DNA of 64,000 nt from Methanomassiliicoccaceae archaeon UBA71 (GTDB lineage: Archaea; Thermoplasmatota; Thermoplasmata; Methanomassiliicoccales; Methanomethylophilaceae): positions 269,982 to 333,981 of the forward strand of contig DARO01000005.1 in the NCBI GenBank assembly GCA_002504405.1, in the 5' to 3' direction. Positions 51,148 through 57,955 of this stretch are shown here, piece after piece. Position numbers and translations under genes: made by a program. Position 1 is the first letter of the stretch, and every line of letters begins with the position of its first letter. The notes below the pieces were generated by a model. It was not told where the DNA came from. It saw only the letters and a program-made list of their open reading frames with translations, and did no database searches.

Positions 51148-52044
51148 ATGAGGTCCCTCCTCATGCTCCTGCCGATCCTGTCCGGCGTCATGTGGGGTCT
51201 TGTCGGGGTGTTCATCCGCGACCTGTCAGCCGCTGGCATGGACAGCATCACGATCGTGTTCACGAGGGTCGCCCCGGCCGCGGTGATGATGCTGGCGCTG
51301 ATACTCCTGACCGACAGGAAGCTGCTGAGGGCATCGCCGCGCGACCTGTGGCTGTTCGCCGCCTGCGCGGTGTCCATGCTGGGGCTGAACCTGTTCTACA
51401 CGGCTTCGGTGGACGAGCTGACGATGTCCCTGGCGGCGGTGCTACTGAGCATGTCCCCGCTGTTCATGCTCCTGATGGCCAGGGTGATGTTCGGCGAGAG
51501 GATAACGTCGAGGAAGGTCGTATGCATGGTGTCCGCCGTCGTTGGGTGCGTCATGGTCAGCGGGGCCCTCGAAGGGGACGGCACCCTGTCCGCCGCCGGC
51601 GTGGCATCGGGGCTCATGGCCGCTTTCTTCTATGCCCTGTACGGCATAGCGTCCAAGAAGGCGGCAGCGGTCGGGTACAGCACCTACACGATCCTGTTCT
51701 ACTGCCTCCTGATATCGACGTTCGTGGTGATCCCATTCACCGACCTGGGGGCGGTCGCGGACTACGCCTCGGGCGGCCTCAGGGACACGGGGTTCCTGAT
51801 ACTGCACGCCGCCCTGGCCTCCTTCCTCCCGTACATCCTGTACACGGTGGCCATGGTCAGGATAGAGGCCGGCGCCGCGTCCATACTGGCGGCATGCGGG
51901 GAGCCCACGGCAGCCGCCGCCTTCGGGATGCTGTTCTTCTCGGAGATGCTGTCGCCGATAATGATGCTGGGGATGGTGGTGGCCGTCGCTTCGATGGCGG
52001 TCATGTGCATGCCTTCGAAAGCGGGAGGAGAGGGGACGGCCTGA
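51148..52044 (+). CDS. EamA/DMT-family transporter
   Basis: 298 residues with ten predicted helices in two five-helix repeats. SGVMWGLVGVFIRDLS opens repeat one, and the second repeat ends in AACGEPTAAAAFGMLFF, the typical EamA pattern. These are drug/metabolite exporters. Substrate unknown. A TATA-like GCATATACC about 28 nt upstream supports ATG 51148. The last 282 nt overlap the open frame of the acetyltransferase on the other strand. Confidence 0.9.
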   Translation: MRSLLMLLPILSGVMWGLVGVFIRDLSAAGMDSITIVFTRVAPAAVMMLALILLTDRKLLRASPRDLWLFAACAVSMLGLNLFYTASVDELTMSLAAVLLSMSPLFMLLMARVMFGERITSRKVVCMVSAVVGCVMVSGALEGDGTLSAAGVASGLMAAFFYALYGIASKKAAAVGYSTYTILFYCLLISTFVVIPFTDLGAVADYASGGLRDTGFLILHAALASFLPYILYTVAMVRIEAGAASILAACGEPTAAAAFGMLFFSEMLSPIMMLGMVVAVASMAVMCMPSKAGGEGTA

Positions 52045-52514
52045 GGACGTCGCAGCCTCTTCTCCATGTCCACGCGCATGTAGGATAGGCCAACCCTGCC
52101 GACCTCGGTGTAACCCCTGCGCGAGTAGAGCGCTATGGCGTCCGAGTTCCGGGCGTTGACCTCCAGCCTGATGCGGGATGCACCTTCGGCCTTCGCCTCC
52201 GATTCCACGTAGTCCATCGCCATTGAGCCGAGCCCCCGGCCTCTGAACTGTTTGAACACGTAGAGCTTGCTGAGGTTCATGGTATCGCCCTCCATGCCGA
52301 AGCCGACGTATCCGGCGCGGACCCCCTCGTGGACGATGAACGCGTAGCGCATGCCGTGGGACATCTGGTCGCGGATGCTCCCGGGGGACTGGGTCCGGTC
52401 CAGGAAGTCCATGAGGGTGTCCCGGCTCTCGTACGGGTACACCTCGAAGAACAGGGGGTACGCTACCGCTGAGATCTCCTCCGCATGCTCGGGGCCCACC
52501 CATTCAAGGTCCAT
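51762..52514 (-). CDS. GNAT acetyltransferase with doubtful antisense C-terminal extension
   Basis: Residues 1-156 are a complete GNAT domain: acetyl-CoA loop FKQFRGRGLGSMAMDYVE, then RIRLEVNARNSDAIALYSRR and GYTEVGRVGLSYMRVDME. The frame then continues about 95 residues, mostly antisense to the EamA gene, with no domain character, and ends in TAG (plus-strand CTA at 51762). In this genome TAG is hardly used as a stop, which adds doubt. The true stop may have been lost or frameshifted near 52040. Acetylation target unknown. Confidence 0.78.
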   Translation of the reverse strand: MDLEWVGPEHAEEISAVAYPLFFEVYPYESRDTLMDFLDRTQSPGSIRDQMSHGMRYAFIVHEGVRAGYVGFGMEGDTMNLSKLYVFKQFRGRGLGSMAMDYVESEAKAEGASRIRLEVNARNSDAIALYSRRGYTEVGRVGLSYMRVDMEKRLRRPQAVPSPPAFEGMHMTAIEATATTIPSIIIGDSISEKNSIPKAAAAVGSPHAASMDAAPASILTMATVYRMYGRKEARAACSIRNPVSLRPPEA

Positions 52515-52632
52515 GCCGGCGGATTGCGTAGCGGCCAGATATCGTTGGCGGTACGTCTGCGGGTCAGAAGGTCCGGGGCCGTCGTGTGACGGCCCCTGCG
52601 AAGGTGTTTCGACGGACGGCCATGCAGGGCGG

Positions 52633-53127
52633 TCAGAATTTCAGCTTCGATCCGCAGTTGACGCAGGCCTTGGTCTTCCTGTTTATGTAACCGCACTTGG
52701 GGCAGTGGGGCATGCCGTCGACGCTGACAAGCCCTGCGCCGTCAGCCCAGCCCTCCCTCGCTATGGTGGCTTCGATCTTCGAGGCATCGGTGGGCACGGA
52801 TCCGTTGTTGTCCTCGATCATGTTCCTGTTGAAGTGGAGTATGGCTTCGTCCCTCTCCGCTGCGATGGCCTGCTTGTTTCCTGCCAGCGACTCAAGCTTC
52901 TCGACCTTTCTCTCGCTCTTCGCCCTCACCATGTCGATCGGCTGGGTCCTGAGGGTCCTGTTGAGCTCGGAGACCTTCTTCTCTATGGCTTTCTGTATCT
53001 CCTCATCGGAGTAATCGGTGAATGGGTTCATGCGGATCATCCAGTAGAGGTTGTATTGCCTCTCGGACTGCTCGGGCATCTTGTTCTCAATCGGCTTCTC
53101 CTCTTTATTACCAAACAACCACGCCAT
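52633..53127 (-). CDS. Zinc-ribbon protein of unknown function
   Basis: 164 residues. The N-terminal part is helical and charged (YSDEEIQKAIEKKVSELNRT, probably coiled coil), and the C-terminus is a zinc ribbon CPKCGYINRKTKACVNCGSK. ATG 53127 (MAWLFGNKEEKP) is taken; the frame is open to 53391, but the added residues coincide with a pseudogene on the other strand. No family is recognised. The ribbon suggests a nucleic-acid or protein adaptor. Confidence 0.7.
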   Translation of the reverse strand: MAWLFGNKEEKPIENKMPEQSERQYNLYWMIRMNPFTDYSDEEIQKAIEKKVSELNRTLRTQPIDMVRAKSERKVEKLESLAGNKQAIAAERDEAILHFNRNMIEDNNGSVPTDASKIEATIAREGWADGAGLVSVDGMPHCPKCGYINRKTKACVNCGSKLKF

Positions 53128-53143
53128 ACAGCGGTAATCGGGA

Positions 53144-53367
53144 TGATGGTAGATAACGGCTCTGAGATGTCTGGCTCTTATGAAGAGCAGTTGCGTTCCG
53201 ATGTGGCTGGAGTTCATCTGATGAAGTGCGACAAGGAGATATCCAAGCAGAACAAGTGCGTCCAGCTGGTCGATTATGTTGCCGGTGCTGCCAGGGCATG
53301 ATACGAGGATGAAGATGCATCGATACACATAATCGAGAAGAGAACATCCATTGCCCATAGGTACTAA
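53144..53367 (+). pseudogene. C-terminal remnant of a DUF3800-like gene
   Basis: The frame reads NKCVQLVDYVAGAARA, a TGA at 53299-53301, then YEDEDASIHIIEKRTS and a TAA at 53365-53367. The LVDYVAGA...YE arrangement is the C-terminal signature of DUF3800 proteins, which often lie in mobile or defence loci. The N-terminal two thirds are missing: upstream DNA belongs to the zinc-ribbon gene. So the gene is truncated and carries an in-frame nonsense codon. Confidence 0.65.
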
Positions 53368-53425
53368 GGGCCACCCAACGGCAACCGACACTACGGGTCT
53401 TATCAGGATATAACTGGATTCGTTT

Positions 53426-53839
53426 TTGAATTACTTAAACAATTGGCCTATCGGTTCAATCAAGACCAACCGCTACACGGGAATCCTTCAGTCGTCCGAT
53501 ATGAATCCGACGATATCTTCTATTGCCTGCTGGTTGATACACCTTCTCAAGTCTTTTTGGAAAGATACGCAGAGGGTCCGGGACGTGAGCATCCTGATAT
53601 CCATGCCCGCTGGTCTCGTGGCGATGGTGACGGACACGGTGGGGGCCACAAGGCTGTTCGGCGGGAACCAGGATCTTATCAAGGTCTCGGTGTGGTATAT
53701 GTTCAGGCAGATGGGGGAGTGTGGTTATCTTCTGGAGGAGGTGTCGGGATTCATGTCGTCTTCCGAGGAGAGTACGTCGCTGGAGGAGGAGATCGAGCAG
53801 ATAAGGGGGGAGCTCGGCGGGGAGCGATTTCGAAACTGA
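53426..53839 (+). CDS. Hypothetical protein, weakly supported
   Basis: 137 residues. The N-terminal third is AT-rich; the latter part (SILISMPAGLVAMVTDTV, then an acidic SSSEESTSLEEEIEQIRGEL tail) has codon use compatible with coding. No family is recognised and no ribosome site or TATA box is well placed; ATG 53503 is an alternative start. A second frame over the same DNA (53443-53859) looks less protein-like. It may be the remnant of a gene from the accessory region. Confidence 0.3.
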   Translation: MNYLNNWPIGSIKTNRYTGILQSSDMNPTISSIACWLIHLLKSFWKDTQRVRDVSILISMPAGLVAMVTDTVGATRLFGGNQDLIKVSVWYMFRQMGECGYLLEEVSGFMSSSEESTSLEEEIEQIRGELGGERFRN

Positions 53840-54191
53840 AAAAAAGGGTCTTGGAGTAATATGAAAGTTCACATTACAGTTTCTTATCATTTCTTATTTG
53901 TGATTTTATTGCTAATTTCTAGTGTCAACTAACTACCAGAACATTGTTCATGGGTGGTTGTGGCTGCAGACACGATGTCGGTAGCAACCGATATTATCTC
54001 GTTGTTGCTAGTGGGAATGAACTGTGGGTTCCGGATCGGTATTTTCAGGGAATCTAATCGGGAATTCAAGATGTGTTCAGAGCCTACGTTTCTGGTTGCA
54101 TCTCGAAAATGAATCATTCATCGAGAGGGTGTCGGAGTCATGTCTCAGATTTTACACAAATATTATATTTGTGCACTTTGTAAATGATAGT
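53840..54191. other. Intergenic stretch without recognised genes
   Basis: AT-rich sequence with no supported open frame on either strand. The only notable feature is the TATA-like ATTATATTTG at about 54162-54171, about 25 nt before ATG 54192, which serves the next gene. Confidence 0.5.
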
Positions 54192-54665
54192 ATGGCGTCA
54201 AAAAAGACAATAATTCTTGCTGTCGTCGTGGTCATTATAATTGCTTTTGTTGCGATAGCAATTGGCAGTTCAGAAGACAAAGATCCAGAAGCGCGTTACG
54301 ATTACACGATGGAAAGTATCGATTCATATATTGGTATCTTTGGAAATACAATAACACCCGATGAAGGCAAACAGTTCATCCTCGTTACTGTAGTCATAGC
54401 TAATGATTCCTACGAGGATGGAATCTCTACAAATCCCTACATTCTAGAATGGATTATCACAGCCAACGGTATCGAATATAATTACATGAACATGGAAGCC
54501 AACTATCCAACAGAAGACACCGTGACTGTAAAGATCGGAGGAAGCACTGAATATTCAAATGTATTTGAAATTCCAGCCGAAATCTCAATCGAAGACATAT
54601 CCTTCAAACTTCACTGGGATATAGGAACGGGTCCAGAATTCATACAGGACGATACACTTTTATGA
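54192..54665 (+). CDS. Membrane-anchored extracytoplasmic protein (DUF4352-like)
   Basis: 157 residues. After MASKK there is one hydrophobic helix (TIILAVVVVIIIAFVAIAI), then an extracytoplasmic beta-rich domain with GKQFILVTVVIANDSYE and TEYSNVFEIP, reminiscent of DUF4352/telokin-like domains. It is AT-rich compared with core genes, consistent with horizontal transfer. A TATA box about 25 nt upstream implies a leaderless mRNA. A UUCG-capped hairpin follows the stop. Function unknown. Confidence 0.72.
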   Translation: MASKKTIILAVVVVIIIAFVAIAIGSSEDKDPEARYDYTMESIDSYIGIFGNTITPDEGKQFILVTVVIANDSYEDGISTNPYILEWIITANGIEYNYMNMEANYPTEDTVTVKIGGSTEYSNVFEIPAEISIEDISFKLHWDIGTGPEFIQDDTLL

Positions 54666-54673
54666 AACATATT

Positions 54674-54689
54674 CCCGCCTTCGGGCGGG
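54674..54689 (+). terminator. UUCG-capped hairpin
   Basis: CCCGCC-TTCG-GGCGGG forms a very stable tetraloop hairpin 8 nt after the stop codon of the DUF4352-like gene; a TTAC follows. It likely marks the mRNA 3' end. Confidence 0.6.
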
Positions 54690-54797
54690 TTACAAACCAT
54701 TGAACAATAAAGAAAAGAAGGATGCTAAACTAGAGAATTTAAAGAAAAACTCACATATTGATTATCGAGTTTTAACTCACGTTTTCTCTACAAGTCT

Positions 54798-54840
54798 GAC
54801 CCTCGCTTCGCTCGGGTCGGTCGCCGCTGACGCGGTGATT
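54798..54840. repeat. GC-rich hairpin segment 3' of the first rep-like gene
   Basis: GACCC/GGGTC (54798-54818) encloses TCGCTTCGCTC, followed by CGGTCGCCGCTGACGCGGTGA. The block stands out in AT-rich surroundings and shares the order CTTCGCT, TCGCCGC, ACG(G)CGGTG with the segment at 61300-61345, which lies 3' of the other rep-like gene. A replication origin or nick-site region is a reasonable guess. The rest of 54690-54970 has no supported gene. Confidence 0.45.
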
Positions 54841-54970
54841 GGGATAGAACATGGTGTGACGGTTCTCGGGAACCCGGATGGGGTCAGGAGAATCAGGACA
54901 GGGGTTGTTTTGTGGAGAGTCTCCACTGGAAGAGAACGAGATGATGACAAGGATGTCCGGAAAACGAGCG

Positions 54971-56134
54971 TCATCGAGCGAGGAAACGGTCGTCCGATCC
55001 GTCCGGGGCGCTCCTTCCCAATCCTCTCATGACGAGGGACTCGTCCAATATGCCGAGATAGGTCCAGGGCGACGGTTCCCTTTCGGTATCTTCCCGTTTT
55101 TCGCGCAGTAGCCCGATCCTCTCCCTGAACCCCTTCCCGTAGGTGATGTCCCTGTTCCTGAAGCACTTGTTGCACAGGTGCGTGTACAAGGCGACCAGGA
55201 GGTTGTGGTCCCTGCATTCCCTGATGGTCCTGAGGGAGGATGTTGAATGGCAGTGGTTCCTGGTGAGGCACTTGGACATGTACTTGAACAGGTATGCGCA
55301 GACATTCTTCCTGCCGTTGAACTTCTGATCGGAGACCACGCCCTCGATGTCGAAGAACCCGTGCTTCCAGACGGGGTTGGAGTCTATCGCCACCCTGTAG
55401 TCCGATCTCACAAGCTTCCTGGACTCGTCGTCCTTCCCGAGGCGCCTCAGAATCGCCGGATCCTCGATGTACCACCTGACGATGTCTCCCCTGACCTTTT
55501 TACGGCGGACGAGGACGGGCTCGTCCAGGACGATCAGGAGATGCGGCGCGGGATATCCGTTGGCCTGCGCCTCCTTCGACACGAGCTTCCCGTTGGTCCC
55601 GAAGATCTTCGAGATGTTGGCCGTGAACCCGTTGATCACGTTGTACAGATTGTCCATTCCTTCGGGACGTGTCGATTTAAGGGCGGCCCACGCTCCCTCC
55701 GCCGTGAACTTCCTCGGGTCGAAGGTCAGCGTCACGAAGAGAAGCCTGGTCCTCCTTAGGTTCCTGAACCCCGGGACGGGCTCGTCGAACACGATGCCAG
55801 ACATGGCCTCGGAGATCTCGTCGCGGACCGCGCCCTTCCTCATCGCGTAGTACAGGTTCCCGCGCTTGGCCACCGGGGCGTAGAAGAACTCGTGGGTCTC
55901 GTTGTTGTAGAACTCGATGCGGACCTGCTTCTCCATGTAGTCCAGGAACGTCTCCTGCAGCCAGTCGTCGGTGAGGAAGACGTCCCCTCTGATCAGGGCC
56001 TCGTAGAGCCAACGGGAGTCGATCCAACCTCCGTCAGAGTTCGTGCGCCAGCATGTCTCCGGGTGGGAATCGGTCTCCGGCGGATGTCCGAACTCCTCCG
56101 GGGTCGGCTGCGATAGGTAGCCGACGGAGGTCAT
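54971..56134 (-). CDS. Rep-like replication initiator (first copy)
   Basis: 387 residues. The order of motifs matches Rep proteins of rolling-circle plasmids and viruses: LLFVTLTFDPRKF (motif 1), GYPAPHLLIVLDEP (motif 2 region, an imperfect HUH) and ICAYLFKYMSKCL-like CAYLFKYMSKCL with the YxxKYxxK pattern (catalytic tyrosine motif). The second copy at 61498 has the same three blocks. ATG 56134 is preceded by GGAGG. It lies just outside the left repeat of the 6.4-kb element, so it probably belongs to an adjacent, older integrated element. Replication function is inferred. Confidence 0.65.
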   Translation of the reverse strand: MTSVGYLSQPTPEEFGHPPETDSHPETCWRTNSDGGWIDSRWLYEALIRGDVFLTDDWLQETFLDYMEKQVRIEFYNNETHEFFYAPVAKRGNLYYAMRKGAVRDEISEAMSGIVFDEPVPGFRNLRRTRLLFVTLTFDPRKFTAEGAWAALKSTRPEGMDNLYNVINGFTANISKIFGTNGKLVSKEAQANGYPAPHLLIVLDEPVLVRRKKVRGDIVRWYIEDPAILRRLGKDDESRKLVRSDYRVAIDSNPVWKHGFFDIEGVVSDQKFNGRKNVCAYLFKYMSKCLTRNHCHSTSSLRTIRECRDHNLLVALYTHLCNKCFRNRDITYGKGFRERIGLLREKREDTEREPSPWTYLGILDESLVMRGLGRSAPDGSDDRFLAR

Positions 56135-56227
56135 AAAGGCCTCCGATGATCGTCGTAATTATCGGGAAAAAACAGCTCGGAAATTCTCGGCTCGAAAAAA
56201 TTGAATTCACAGCCAGATGGTGAATTG

Positions 56228-56240
56228 GCGTGGAGAGGGG
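56228..56240. repeat. Left attachment site (attL) core
   Basis: GCGTGGAGAGGGG, identical to 62598-62610. The flanking sequence resembles a decayed tRNA 3' half on the minus strand, but no complete tRNA can be folded here. Confidence 0.65.
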
Positions 56241-56297
56241 TACACCCGAACCCCTCCCAGCCAGCAACCATAATTCCAGCTGTCAATCAATCACCCT

Positions 56298-57260
56298 TCA
56301 ATCGATCAGTTTCTCCATGGTCTGGAGAAGGGCCATATCGGGAGAAATGCGGGCGTAGTAGTCCTCGGTAGTTTCTGTGTTGTTGTGTCCCATGAGACTG
56401 GAGATGCACTCGATGTCCACCCCACGGTTCTTGAGGTACTGGCCGTAGGATCTGCGACACTTGCGGCCGTCGTAGTCCAGACCAAGGTCGTTCTCAGCCA
56501 GTTGACGGATCTGGCGGATGGTGTTGTCGGAAAGAAGTTCAAACTCGTACAGGGAGAAGAAGACGTACTTGCTGCTGCGGCCGCAGTCGGAGAGGTACGA
56601 TTCACGCCAATTCAGGTATCTCTGAAGGACAGGGACCATCTGCGGGAGTATCAGTGCCTGTCTGGGGTGACCGTAGGAACCGGAACCCTTGACGACTGTG
56701 AGGTGTATGTATGCGCCCTTGTCAGTGAACTTGATGTTGTCGACCTCTGCATGGATAGCTTCGATGGTACGTAGGCCAGCACCGAAGTAGAGGGCGAGAA
56801 GGGCGTAGGAACGGAGAAGGCTCGGATCGGAATCATCAATCTCCGCAGACCTGCTGAAGATGCCTTTGATTTCGGAAGGGGAGAACACGGGAAGGCGGTC
56901 GTGATGGTCGTTCTTGGTGAGGGCCGGACATCTCGCCCTGAAGACATCCACGCAGTTGTTCTCCTCGAATTTGCATAGTTTGTCCAGGTCGATCAGGTCC
57001 TTCTTGATGGACTTCAACTTGACCGGTTCGCCGTTCCTCCCCGGTTTGTTTCTAAGAAATGTGAAGAAAACCTCGATATCATCCGATGTGAAGTTGCGCG
57101 GGTTGGTGGTTGACATCAGACCTTGACTGACAAGGCTGGTTATCTCGCGCTCCATGACGTTGTAGCGCCTCTGCATGATCACAAGGGTGCTGTCGGCCCT
57201 GTTGTCCTTGTAGGCCGCCATGACCCTATTCACGCATTCTCTGAACGGATAGCGACCCAT
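56298..57260 (-). CDS. Tyrosine recombinase (integrase)
   Basis: 320 residues. The SAM-like N-terminal domain (about 1-125) precedes a catalytic domain with arginine I in GAGLRTIEAIHAEVD, lysine in VVKGSGSYGHP, the box II region GRKCRRSYGQYLKNRG, histidine in SSLMGHNNTETTEDYYAR and the nucleophile tyrosine in the same stretch. It would catalyse integration and excision at the tRNA-Ser site. ATG 57260 lies one nt after the small acidic gene's stop; the longer frame to 57281 is less likely. Codon use is near that of the host. Confidence 0.9.
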   Translation of the reverse strand: MGRYPFRECVNRVMAAYKDNRADSTLVIMQRRYNVMEREITSLVSQGLMSTTNPRNFTSDDIEVFFTFLRNKPGRNGEPVKLKSIKKDLIDLDKLCKFEENNCVDVFRARCPALTKNDHHDRLPVFSPSEIKGIFSRSAEIDDSDPSLLRSYALLALYFGAGLRTIEAIHAEVDNIKFTDKGAYIHLTVVKGSGSYGHPRQALILPQMVPVLQRYLNWRESYLSDCGRSSKYVFFSLYEFELLSDNTIRQIRQLAENDLGLDYDGRKCRRSYGQYLKNRGVDIECISSLMGHNNTETTEDYYARISPDMALLQTMEKLID

Positions 57261-57261
57261 A

Positions 57262-57423
57262 TCAGTCCTCCATTCTAACATGCTCGATCGGGATGACAGA
57301 GGATTCGTAATCGGAATCCTCTGGTATCACCTCCTCGTAACCAGTTTCCTCGGCGGATAGTAGGGCCTTCTTCGACTGCAGTTCCAGAAACACGTGGTAT
57401 TCCCACTCGTCCATGTAGACCAT
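57262..57423 (-). CDS. Small acidic protein cotranscribed with the integrase
   Basis: 53 residues. It begins MVYMDEWEYHVFLELQSKKA and is rich in Glu/Asp, ending IEHVRMED. AAAGGAGGTCAACAG precedes ATG 57423, one of the strongest ribosome sites in the window. The stop TGA is followed after one base by the integrase ATG, so the two are coupled. The position suggests a directionality factor or regulator, but the acidic character is unlike a DNA-binding excisionase. No family recognised. Confidence 0.65.
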   Translation of the reverse strand: MVYMDEWEYHVFLELQSKKALLSAEETGYEEVIPEDSDYESSVIPIEHVRMED

Positions 57424-57438
57424 CTGTTGACCTCCTTT

Positions 57439-57498
57439 GCTAATGCTAATTGCTAATTAGCAGGATACATATATAATTTTTAGCATAGATTAGCAATC
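57439..57498. promoter_or_regulatory. Divergent promoter with GCTAAT operator array
   Basis: The motif GCTAAT occurs at 57439 and 57445 and within the perfect palindrome TGCTAATTAGCA (57451-57462); inverted copies TTAGCA (57480-57485) and ATTAGCAAT (57489-57497) lie beyond the TATA sequence CATATATAATTTTT (57468-57480). The TATA can serve both the integrase operon (left) and the regulator-restriction operon (right). A repressor here would control both. The AbrB-like protein is the obvious candidate. Confidence 0.65.
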
Positions 57499-57507
57499 AG
57501 TGATAGG

Positions 57508-57951
57508 ATGGAGGAATACCTCGGCGAGTCGAAATACGACGGAAACATCCGGAGGGTCACGCTGATCAAGAAGGTCGCGGACATGTTGGAGATGAAGGAT
57601 GGCGATCGTCTCAGCTACTGGAAGATCGGTGATGAAATCGTCATCAGGAAAGTGAAGAACGAGATTCCGGAAGCGCCTCAGATCTACGATTTCATTCCGA
57701 TGGGAACCCCATTGGAGGAATCAACGATGATGATCAGGGCTTCGATGGACATCGCGGAATATTATGTGTCCACGAAAAAGGAGCCCGAAGGTGCTCAGCT
57801 GGCAGAGGTCAAGGAGAAGGCATTGTCGCATTTCCCGAAATCCATGCCTCAGAGTAAGCGCGAAGAGATGCTGAGGATCAGCATCGAACTCGCCAAGAAT
57901 CTGATGAGTAAGACCAAGATTATTGTCGTAGGCGACACGGACGAGGAATGA
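57508..57951 (+). CDS. AbrB/MazE-like regulator
   Basis: 147 residues. The first ~50 (DGNIRRVTLIKKVADML, MKDGDRLSYWKIGDEIVIRK) form the swapped-hairpin AbrB fold; the remainder is helical and of unknown function. It lies 4 nt before the restriction-modification gene and after an operator array, so it probably controls expression of that enzyme and perhaps the integrase. ATG 57508 gives a leader of about 10 nt from the predicted start site. Confidence 0.75.
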   Translation: MEEYLGESKYDGNIRRVTLIKKVADMLEMKDGDRLSYWKIGDEIVIRKVKNEIPEAPQIYDFIPMGTPLEESTMMIRASMDIAEYYVSTKKEPEGAQLAEVKEKALSHFPKSMPQSKREEMLRISIELAKNLMSKTKIIVVGDTDEE

Positions 57952-57955
57952 TGGG

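Noticed and set aside
53443..53859. Alternative frame of the hypothetical gene near 53.5 kb
   Set aside because: Gly/Asp/Arg-rich composition and no start signals; the 53426 frame is slightly more protein-like, though also weak.
54700..55032. 110-residue frame after the UUCG hairpin
   Set aside because: It runs from AT-rich sequence through the GC-rich hairpin block into antisense of the rep-like gene; composition changes abruptly and no family is seen.
56225..56275. Possible tRNA at the left repeat
   Set aside because: Only the 3' acceptor strand and a distorted T-arm are present; no 5' half exists. Interpreted as attL.
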